Shown here piece after piece: positions 7,433-12,743 of a stretch of DNA of 12,743 bases. The position numbers and the translations under genes were made by a program. The notes beneath the pieces were generated by a model. The model was given only the letters and a program-made list of their open reading frames with translations, was not told where the DNA came from and searched no databases. Within the stretch, counting starts at the first letter, position 1. Each line of letters opens with the position of its first letter. This DNA is from Gp6-AA40 sp046765795. GTDB lineage: Bacteria > Acidobacteriota > Vicinamibacteria > Vicinamibacterales > UBA2999. The stretch is taken from positions 1 through 12,743 of the forward strand of contig JBKPRH010000219.1 of NCBI GenBank assembly GCA_046765795.1, written 5' to 3'.

Positions 7433-8443
7433 CTACTTCTTCGCTCCAGCCGCTTTCCGCTCTTCCTCACGCGCGCCGCTGAGGATTCCTTCCATGCCGT
7501 AGTTCCCTTCATGGCACGCGTACTCGAACATGTCTTCACCGGTGTTGATGTACGGAATCGATATCGTCCACGGCCGGGTGAACGTGGTCGGGTCGTTGAT
7601 GGTGACGCGGTATTCGAGCTCGTCGGGGCCGACGCGGCGGATGCGCTCGACGAGCGTGAGGTTCTCGGCGGCGCCCCGGTAGAGGATCTTGTCGGTGAAG
7701 TTCGTGGTTTCGACCACGAGCGTGTCGCCGTCCCATCGGCCGGTCGAGTGTCCCATCCACTGACGCATCGACGACCCGATATGTGGACGACCATCCGTCG
7801 GAATGACACGCGTCCCACCGAGCATCTCGATCTGGATGGCGACATAACCCGGGCTCTGGGTAATGCGGTAGTTGTTGTTGTACGCCGTCGGGCTCATCGC
7901 ACCCGGCAGGCCTCGCGTGATGCACCGCTCGAAGGTGCTGCGATCCAGCCAGGTATCGGTACCGCGCCCGTTCGCGCCTGCGCCGCGGAACGCCGGCCGC
8001 TTCGCCTCGTCAGCCTGGCGTTTGCGCGCCTCTTCGGTCAGCGGTGGCACGCGACCATCCGGTGGATCAACGACGAGCGATGTCCGCAGCGTCGTGACCT
8101 TCGTGCCGCGATCCCACCAGAAGTCGTTGTAGGCGCGCTCGACGTCACCGCGTGTGCCTTTGGCGCGCCCTTCGTCACCGTTGCGTTCACTGGCCGATTT
8201 CTCCATCGCCGCTATTTCCTGCGCGGTGAAGAACTCACGGCCGTTGACGTTGGCCGGACGCTCGAACGGGGTGATCGTGCGATTCGAGAACGTGCCCTGA
8301 AGGTCAGGCTCTCCCCATGGCGTTTTGGGCGTCGTGTAGGGTTTCGCTGGCGGTGCGCCGCTGCCATTCTGGGCGACGAGGACAGATGGCGCCAGGAGAA
8401 CGCTCACGATCGCCACGATCAGGACAAGATGTTTGTCGCGCAT
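7433..8443 (-). CDS. Secreted protein of an uncharacterised family expanded in Acidobacteriota
   Basis: From ATG 8443 the protein has 336 residues. A signal peptide (core LVLIVAIVSVLLAPSVLVA, cleavage near AQ/N) precedes a proline-rich start, TPKTPWGEPDLQGTFSNR. Conserved-looking blocks follow: TPFERPANVNGREFFTAQEI, FERCITRGLPGAMSPTAYN with a lone cysteine, GYVAIQIEML, IPTDGRPHI, MRQWMGHSTGRWDGDTLVVE and FEYACHEGNYGMEGIL near the C-terminus. I recognise this as a recurrent secreted family, often beside DUF6152 genes, without an established function or a name I can give safely. Two cysteines (FERCITRG and YACHEGN) could form a disulfide. The chosen start has GGAG seven bases upstream; an ATG at 8509 would add 22 residues encoded by the intergenic palindromic repeat and is rejected. 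The stop is 29 bases before the DUF6152 start, so the two are co-transcribed. Confidence 0.82.
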   Translation of the reverse strand: MRDKHLVLIVAIVSVLLAPSVLVAQNGSGAPPAKPYTTPKTPWGEPDLQGTFSNRTITPFERPANVNGREFFTAQEIAAMEKSASERNGDEGRAKGTRGDVERAYNDFWWDRGTKVTTLRTSLVVDPPDGRVPPLTEEARKRQADEAKRPAFRGAGANGRGTDTWLDRSTFERCITRGLPGAMSPTAYNNNYRITQSPGYVAIQIEMLGGTRVIPTDGRPHIGSSMRQWMGHSTGRWDGDTLVVETTNFTDKILYRGAAENLTLVERIRRVGPDELEYRVTINDPTTFTRPWTISIPYINTGEDMFEYACHEGNYGMEGILSGAREEERKAAGAKK

Positions 8444-8450
8444 GTCTGGG

Positions 8451-8454
8451 CTCC
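8451..8454 (-). promoter_or_regulatory. Ribosome-binding site that fixes the start at 8443
   Basis: GGAG on the minus strand lies seven bases before ATG 8443, directly followed by a well-formed signal peptide. This favours 8443 over the in-frame ATG at 8509, which is inside the repeat pair. Confidence 0.6.
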
Positions 8455-8462
8455 GCAACACA

Positions 8463-8512
8463 GTCCGGCTAAAGCCGGACACTACATTGGTCCAGCTGAA
8501 GCCGGACACTAC
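8463..8512. repeat. Tandem pair of palindromic intergenic repeat units
   Basis: Two 23-base units, 8463-8485 and 8490-8512, differ at two positions and are spaced 27 bases apart. In the first, GTCCGGCT (8463-8470) and AGCCGGAC (8473-8480) form a perfect 8-bp stem with an AA loop. In the second, GTCCAGCT (8490-8497) pairs with AGCCGGAC (8500-8507) with one mismatch around GA. Each is followed by ACTAC. The pair begins right after the receptor stop and ends before the ribosome-binding site of the next gene, so it is confined to the intergenic gap. I recall the motif, read as SGFSRT or PAKAGHY/PAEAGHY in translation, as a high-copy dispersed repeat of Vicinamibacteria-like genomes. Copy number cannot be checked here. 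In mRNA it would form two hairpins between receptor and downstream cistrons. Confidence 0.8.
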
Positions 8513-8515
8513 GGA

Positions 8516-11512
8516 CTAGAAATCAACTTGCGCGGTGATCTTCGCGAACCGCGCGGTCAGGATGCCGGTCGGCACCAGCCAGGCCCCGCCTGGGATGAAC
8601 GCCTGGTTATACGATTCAATCGGGTTGGCGTTTAGCGCATTGTACAGATCCACTGAAATCTGCGTGCGGAAGTGGCTGAAGCGCAGAATCTTGCCGACGC
8701 GCAGATCGACCTGGTTGATGCGATCGCCGATGACGTCACCCGGCTCGACGAGATTGACGAGCGCGAACTGCACATTGCCCGAGAGCGGCCGGCCCATCGA
8801 CGCAGCAGCCACCGCCGACGGCAAGCTGTAGTCGGCGTTCAACGCATCCCCCGGCAAGCTCTGGAACGTACCGGCGACCTGCACGTCGATCTTCGGGATC
8901 GTGTACGAACCGAGTCCTTTGAAGTCCTTATCGAATTGCGGCTGGGTCCGGCAGTAGGGCGTGATCCTCGCCTGTGCGCCAAGCGCGATCTCCGGCACCT
9001 TTGCTCGGATTTCGCAGTTGTCGTCGGTGCGCCGGCCAATACTCGTTCCGCCCTGGAACGTCAGCCCGTCGCGCACGCGTGCGTTGAAATTGATCTCGAC
9101 ACCGTTCCAGTGCCGCTGCTGCTTGCCATACTCGTCGGAAAACGTCTGGAAGTTGTTGGTCACGCCGGCGAGCGACGGTACGACGTCAATCAGATTCGAG
9201 ACGGTGTAGCCGCCACCGCCTGGCAGTCGCGGGTCGGACGGCGCGGTGACGCTGAACGTGGTGTAGTCGGTCGCCTGCGTCGCGAGATTGTCGGTCACGA
9301 AGAAGTTGCCGAAGATGCGGCGGAAGTAGCCGACGTTCATCGAGACGCGCGGCAGCAATTCCTGCTGCACCTGCACACCGAAGTTCCAGTCGTACCCGCG
9401 CTTGCCCCATCCCGTGATCGTGTTCGGGTCGTACGTGATGCTGAACACGGGACGACCGAAGTTCAGGTTGCTGCTGAGGCCGCAGAAGTCGCCACCTGAC
9501 GCACTGAGATCCTGTGCTTGCGGGTTCAGCAGATCGCAATCGGGCCGGAAGTTTCTGTTGGTGTCCGTCCACGTGCGGTTCGCGCTGGTCGAGACACGGG
9601 ACAGCGGATTGAGCAGTCCGCCGGTGATCGAGCTGCCATCGGCGGCGACGAGGTATTTGCCGATGTTCACCTTGACGGCCGTCTTGCCGTTGCCAAACAC
9701 GTCGTACGCGGCGCCGACGCGTGGCGTGATGTCGTTGTACGACACGCCGTCAGACGGATCGTAGGTCACGGCAGTCGGGAAGAACGGATTCGGCCCGAGC
9801 TGCTGTCGTGGGAAGTGACTCCACACGTGGTCGTAGCGCAGTGCGCCGGAGACCGTGAGCCGTTTACTCGTCCACTGGTCTTGCGCGTAGAACGATCCGG
9901 TTGAGACGTGCGTGTGCACTTCCGCCGGCCCCGCCGTCATCGTCAACTGGTTCGGGACACCGTTGTTGACGCGGTAGTTCAACCACGCATCGTTCATGCG
10001 CGGGTTGGGAAACTTGTTGTCGATGAACTGCGCCAGATAGCCGACCTTCGCGCTGTGCCGGCCAGTGACGTAGGTCGCGGCCGCGCGCCAGTTGAACACG
10101 CCGCTATCCGCGATGTACCAGTTGTTGGCGCGGTAGTTCAGGTTCGCAATCCCGCCATTATTGGCACACCCCGCCGTGCACTGCTCGGTCACACGAATCA
10201 GCGCATTGCTGTTTTCGAGGTTGGGTTTCGGTCCGTAGTTGAGGATCAGATTCGTTCCGAATCCCGCTTCGTACAGCAGACGGCTCGTCGCAGGAGACGT
10301 CCAGGTCGCCTGCTGCACGCGTGGCGGCGACTGGTTGTTGTCACGCGCCTCGGGTGATGTGGTCGGCGTGCCGCCGTCGTTGCAGAGCGTGCAGTTGCGC
10401 TGCTCGTCCCAGTAGAAATTGAACTTGTTCTTGGGCGAGGCCTGCCACGTTACCCGCGTGCTGACGTTCTTCCAGCTGCTGTCGGATTCGGCCTGTTGGC
10501 TTTCGTCGGGCACATAGGTCCATGCGTTGACGTCGCCCGCGTTGCGATTCCGGAACATTCCGCCGACGAGCCGATGGTTGCCCTGGTAACGCGTCGCCGA
10601 GAAGAACCACAGACGGTCACGTTTCAGCGGGCCGCCGACGGAGAGACTCGTGTCCCAGATGCGCGCGAGCGCATTGGGCGCGCGTAGTCCCGCCTGTCGA
10701 ATCTCGTCGGTGAAATTGCTGCTTTGCATCGATCCGTTGGCCCAGTTCGCGAAGGCGTTGCCCGAGAGCCGGTTGCCGCCTTGTCGTGGCACGAGGTTCA
10801 TCGCCGGGCCTGCGTTCTCGGCCTCGCCGAGACCGCCCGCCGTCGAGAACACGACTTCCTGTGCGTTGCCGACATCCGCCACGGTGTAGGACACACCCGT
10901 GCCGTTCAGTGACGCGCCGAGCGAGAGACCATCGACCGTCAACCGGCCTTCATTGCCGGGACCGCCGCGCATCGCAAACGTCACCGTCAGAGGGCCCGCG
11001 AGGCCGCCGACGTCCTGGCTGCCGGAGAGTGATATGCCGGGAACGAGCGTGACCAGGCTGTGATACAGGCGGGCCGTCGGCACGGCTGCGATCACTTCAT
11101 TGTCGAGGACGCTCTGCTGCTTGGCGTTGACGACATCGACGATCGGCGATTCGCCTTTGACCGTAATCGTTTCTTCAAGCGCGCCGACGCGTAACTCGAC
11201 GTTGATCAGTGCTGAGAATGAGCCAGTGAGTTCAATGCCTTCACGTCTGACTGTGCTGAATCCCCCAAGCGTGAACGTGACGACGTACGACCCTGGACGG
11301 AGATCCTCGATGCGGTACTGCCCCGAGCTATCCGTGGTCGCAGTGCGGACCTTCTCAATGAGTGCCGGGCTCGACGCTTCGACGGTCACCCCTGGCAGCA
11401 CGGCACCCGATGTATCGCGCACGACACCGGTGATGGCGCCCTGGGCGAACGCGACGACTGGGAAGAGCCAGGACGCGAGAACGATTAGTGCGAGACGACA
11501 CCCGATACGCAT
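8516..11512 (-). CDS. Oar-like TonB-dependent outer-membrane receptor with carboxypeptidase-regulatory domain
   Basis: The 998-residue protein has a signal peptide (1-23, ending VVAFA/Q) and then a carboxypeptidase-regulatory-like beta-sandwich (about 25-110: GAITGVVRDTSGAVLPGV, DSSGQYRIEDLRPGSYVV). A TonB-box-like stretch EETITVKGESPIVDV lies near 113-127. The plug domain (about 128-255) contains LTVDGLSLG and AGPAMNLVPRQGGNRLSG, and a long beta-barrel ends in the aromatic residue F998. Such receptors import or bind large ligands in the outer membrane using TonB energy; the ligand is not readable. Eight cysteines of the mature protein fall in four close pairs (374/377, 445/449, 659/677, 833/854), suggesting loop disulfides, and 650-660 (DTNRNFRPDCD) resembles a calcium-binding loop. 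The start has GGAAGGGAG six bases upstream and a good promoter. It heads the cluster of secreted-protein genes downstream, separated from them by a palindromic repeat pair. Confidence 0.93.
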   Translation of the reverse strand: MRIGCRLALIVLASWLFPVVAFAQGAITGVVRDTSGAVLPGVTVEASSPALIEKVRTATTDSSGQYRIEDLRPGSYVVTFTLGGFSTVRREGIELTGSFSALINVELRVGALEETITVKGESPIVDVVNAKQQSVLDNEVIAAVPTARLYHSLVTLVPGISLSGSQDVGGLAGPLTVTFAMRGGPGNEGRLTVDGLSLGASLNGTGVSYTVADVGNAQEVVFSTAGGLGEAENAGPAMNLVPRQGGNRLSGNAFANWANGSMQSSNFTDEIRQAGLRAPNALARIWDTSLSVGGPLKRDRLWFFSATRYQGNHRLVGGMFRNRNAGDVNAWTYVPDESQQAESDSSWKNVSTRVTWQASPKNKFNFYWDEQRNCTLCNDGGTPTTSPEARDNNQSPPRVQQATWTSPATSRLLYEAGFGTNLILNYGPKPNLENSNALIRVTEQCTAGCANNGGIANLNYRANNWYIADSGVFNWRAAATYVTGRHSAKVGYLAQFIDNKFPNPRMNDAWLNYRVNNGVPNQLTMTAGPAEVHTHVSTGSFYAQDQWTSKRLTVSGALRYDHVWSHFPRQQLGPNPFFPTAVTYDPSDGVSYNDITPRVGAAYDVFGNGKTAVKVNIGKYLVAADGSSITGGLLNPLSRVSTSANRTWTDTNRNFRPDCDLLNPQAQDLSASGGDFCGLSSNLNFGRPVFSITYDPNTITGWGKRGYDWNFGVQVQQELLPRVSMNVGYFRRIFGNFFVTDNLATQATDYTTFSVTAPSDPRLPGGGGYTVSNLIDVVPSLAGVTNNFQTFSDEYGKQQRHWNGVEINFNARVRDGLTFQGGTSIGRRTDDNCEIRAKVPEIALGAQARITPYCRTQPQFDKDFKGLGSYTIPKIDVQVAGTFQSLPGDALNADYSLPSAVAAASMGRPLSGNVQFALVNLVEPGDVIGDRINQVDLRVGKILRFSHFRTQISVDLYNALNANPIESYNQAFIPGGAWLVPTGILTARFAKITAQVDF

Positions 11513-11518
11513 GCGATG

Positions 11519-11527
11519 CTCCCTTCC
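11519..11527 (-). promoter_or_regulatory. Strong ribosome-binding site of the receptor gene
   Basis: GGAAGGGAG on the minus strand ends six bases before ATG 11512. It is the best Shine-Dalgarno in the window and fits a high-abundance outer-membrane protein. Confidence 0.7.
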
Positions 11528-11572
11528 GACCCATGAAGGAGTGAGATGTCAGTTAATTATCGATGCGCCGGA

Positions 11573-11600
11573 ATTATCGTCGCTATAAGTCGAGTGTCAA
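11573..11600 (-). promoter_or_regulatory. Sigma-70-type promoter for the receptor cluster
   Basis: On the minus strand a perfect -35 TTGACA (11600-11595) is followed after 16 bases by GATAAT (11578-11573), five of six matches to the -10 consensus. Transcription would start near 11566, leaving a leader of about 54 bases before the receptor start. The same AATTATCG octamer (plus strand, 11572-11579) recurs at 11555-11562 in the leader, 17 bases away. No other promoter of similar quality is seen within the cluster, so this one probably drives all four genes. Confidence 0.65.
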
Positions 11601-11654
11601 GCTCCAGATTGGGTAGGTGGCGAATCGCTCGCTTGATCGCGTCGCGCGAATCGC

Positions 11655-12614
11655 TCAAGGAACGAGCACGATCTTGCCGTAAGCCGCTGATTCCATGATC
11701 GCGACGTGCGCTTTCACGGCGTCGGCGAGCGGGAACTCCTTGCCGATGACGGGGTTGAGTGTGCCGTTCTCGAGACCGGCGACGAGGCCGGCGTGAATCT
11801 CGCGTAGCTCCTCCGGGGTGGCGTTGAACAGCGTCATGCCGAGGATTGCGCCGTCGCGCGCCATCGCCTTGCGCGGATCGATCTCGACGCGGCCGCGATT
11901 GCCGATCACGACGACGCGGCCGTTGCGGGCCAGGACGTCGAGGTCGTGATCGAGATTGACGTTGGCGAGCATCTCGAGCACGACGTCTACACCGGCGTTG
12001 CCGGTCAGCGGCATCACCTGCTGCAGATAGTCGGCGTCACGATGATTGAGCACGTGATGTGCGCCGTGTTCGCGGGCGAGCGTGAGTCCGTCCGCCGTGC
12101 CTGCCGTGCCGATGACGCGCAGACCATGCGAGCGTCCGAGCTCCACCGCGGCAGTGCCGACGCCGCCGCTCGCGCCATGCACGAGCAGCGTTTCGCCGGC
12201 TCGGGCGCGGGCGCGCATGAACAGCGCGCGCCATGCGGTCGAATACGGTACGCCGAGCGCTGCACCCTGTGCGAACGACACGCGCGCGGGAAGCGGATGC
12301 GCCAGGGCCTCATCGCAGACCATCAGCTGCGCGTAGCCACCCGAGGCGCCCTGCGTGTAGACGCGGTCGCCCGGCTTGAAGGCGGTGACGTTAGAGCCGA
12401 CCTTCTCGACGGTTCCGCCGACGTCAGACCCAGGGATATACGGCAGATTTGGTTTGCGCGCGTAGGTGCCGGCGCGAATATAGGCTTCGACGGGATTGAC
12501 GCCGACGGCGTGAACGCGAATGAGGAGTTGCCCGGGTCCCGGTGTCGGGTCGGGCGCCTCCTCGAACTTCATCACATCGGGCGCACCAAACTCTTTGACG
12601 ACAATCGCCTTCAT
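11655..12614 (-). CDS. NADPH:quinone oxidoreductase, zeta-crystallin-like MDR family
   Basis: This 319-residue enzyme belongs to the zinc-free medium-chain dehydrogenase/reductases that reduce quinones or other alpha,beta-unsaturated carbonyls with NADPH in the cytoplasm. The N-terminal GroES-like domain (about 1-115) contains VHAVGVNPVEAYIRAG, YIPGSDVGGTVEKVG and FKPGDRVYT. The Rossmann domain has the nucleotide loop HGASGGVGTAAVELG with glycines at 147-153, then VIGTAGTADG and VLEMLANVNL. The C-terminal strand AYGKIVLVP closes the fold. The catalytic zinc ligands and the structural four-cysteine lobe of alcohol dehydrogenases are absent, as expected. Length is normal for the family. No good Shine-Dalgarno precedes ATG 12614; an ACATAAT box lies so close that a leaderless transcript is possible. 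It reads in the same direction as the receptor cluster but is separated from it by 142 bases with their own promoter, so it is likely an independent gene. Confidence 0.92.
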   Translation of the reverse strand: MKAIVVKEFGAPDVMKFEEAPDPTPGPGQLLIRVHAVGVNPVEAYIRAGTYARKPNLPYIPGSDVGGTVEKVGSNVTAFKPGDRVYTQGASGGYAQLMVCDEALAHPLPARVSFAQGAALGVPYSTAWRALFMRARARAGETLLVHGASGGVGTAAVELGRSHGLRVIGTAGTADGLTLAREHGAHHVLNHRDADYLQQVMPLTGNAGVDVVLEMLANVNLDHDLDVLARNGRVVVIGNRGRVEIDPRKAMARDGAILGMTLFNATPEELREIHAGLVAGLENGTLNPVIGKEFPLADAVKAHVAIMESAAYGKIVLVP

Positions 12615-12630
12615 GCAGCGATTATGTCGT

Positions 12631-12656
12631 AGGGCCCGTCCTTTTGGAGGGGCCTT
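12631..12656. terminator. Strong hairpin between the right-end gene and the quinone oxidoreductase
   Basis: AGGGCCCGTCC (12631-12641) and GGAGGGGCCTT (12646-12656) pair around a TTTT loop, with ten of eleven positions matched (one G-T wobble) and one G-G mismatch. Going leftward it comes 21 bases after the stop of the partial gene and 17 bases before the oxidoreductase start. It fits a terminator of the upstream gene, but no T-run follows, so a role in the leader of the oxidoreductase is also possible. Confidence 0.5.
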
Positions 12657-12676
12657 CGCGATCTCTTTCGACCGGC

Positions 12677-12743
12677 CTACTCCTGCCCGGTCCGCCCCTT
12701 TTCGAACTTCTTCATCTCCTGCTCCGCTTTGATCTTTCTCTCC
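12677..12743 (-). CDS. C-terminal end of a leftward gene (5' part off window)
   Basis: Only the last 22 codons are visible. They read as a charged, lysine- and glutamate-rich helix (ERKIKAEQEMKKFEKGRTGQ, then E and stop TAG at 12679-12677). The low arginine and high lysine composition differs from the arginine-rich shadow frames nearby, which is why I take it as real. A strong hairpin follows the stop, as expected at a gene end. No family can be named from so short a piece. Confidence 0.5.
   Translation of the reverse strand, partial: ERKIKAEQEMKKFEKGRTGQE

Noticed and set aside
8463..8512. CRISPR-like short repeats
   Set aside because: There are only two units with a 4-base gap, no spacers of normal length and no cas genes; each unit is itself palindromic, as in REP-type repeats.
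7406..8635. Long rightward frame of 409 codons opposite the secreted-protein gene
   Set aside because: It is antisense to a gene with a signal peptide, a ribosome-binding site and family-like blocks. Its product is arginine-rich and low in structure, and it runs through the intergenic repeat into the receptor gene.
8672..9499. Rightward frame of 275 codons opposite the receptor barrel
   Set aside because: The composition is rich in arginine and valine without domain motifs, and the receptor frame is continuous and well supported.

Overview
The window is high-GC DNA that reads as a soil-type Acidobacteriota chromosome, most likely of the Vicinamibacteria. The assignment rests on protein style, not on a marker gene. 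There is a very large outer-membrane receptor of the Oar-like type with an N-terminal carboxypeptidase-regulatory domain, a DUF6152 protein, a secreted protein of a family that is expanded in this phylum, and a dispersed palindromic repeat whose translation (SGFSRT on one strand, PAKAGHY/PAEAGHY on the other) I associate with these genomes. No tRNA, rRNA, CRISPR array, transposase or integrase is visible, and no stretch above 300 bases lacks a gene.

Left part (1-5593). A leftward APC-type permease with a cytoplasmic alpha/beta C-terminal extension runs off the left edge. Its reading frame is open through the whole of 1-2209, but no ATG supports its 5' end. Divergently transcribed, after about 65 bases, is a two-gene rightward operon: an AlgB/NtrC-type response regulator (2275-3666) and, 7 bases later, a membrane sensor histidine kinase with HAMP and PAS domains (3674-5593). 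The regulator keeps Walker A, Walker B and the arginine fingers. It has lost the GAFTGA loop by a deletion of about four residues and has also lost the conserved asparagine of the glutamate switch, so ordinary sigma-54 activation is doubtful. The divergent layout suggests, without proving, that the pair controls the permease.

Middle and right part (5600-11512). A leftward cluster follows the order: TonB-dependent receptor, secreted protein of unknown function, DUF6152 protein, exported protein with a CheR-like methyltransferase fold. A good sigma-70-type promoter and a strong ribosome-binding site precede the receptor. The receptor and the next gene are separated by 72 bases holding a tandem pair of palindromes. 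The remaining genes are 29 bases apart or overlap. All four products carry signal peptides, so the cluster looks like one envelope unit built around outer-membrane uptake or binding of an unknown ligand. It converges with the histidine kinase, the two stop codons sharing one small hairpin.

Right end (11655-12743). A leftward zinc-free quinone oxidoreductase (MDR family) is complete and is preceded by a strong hairpin. The last 67 bases hold the charged C-terminus of another leftward gene.

The most unusual signals are the regulator without a GAFTGA loop, the methyltransferase fold behind a signal peptide, the predicted N-terminal His-His of mature DUF6152, and the palindromic repeat inside the receptor cluster. 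I do not see a clear-cut new defence or mobile system here.
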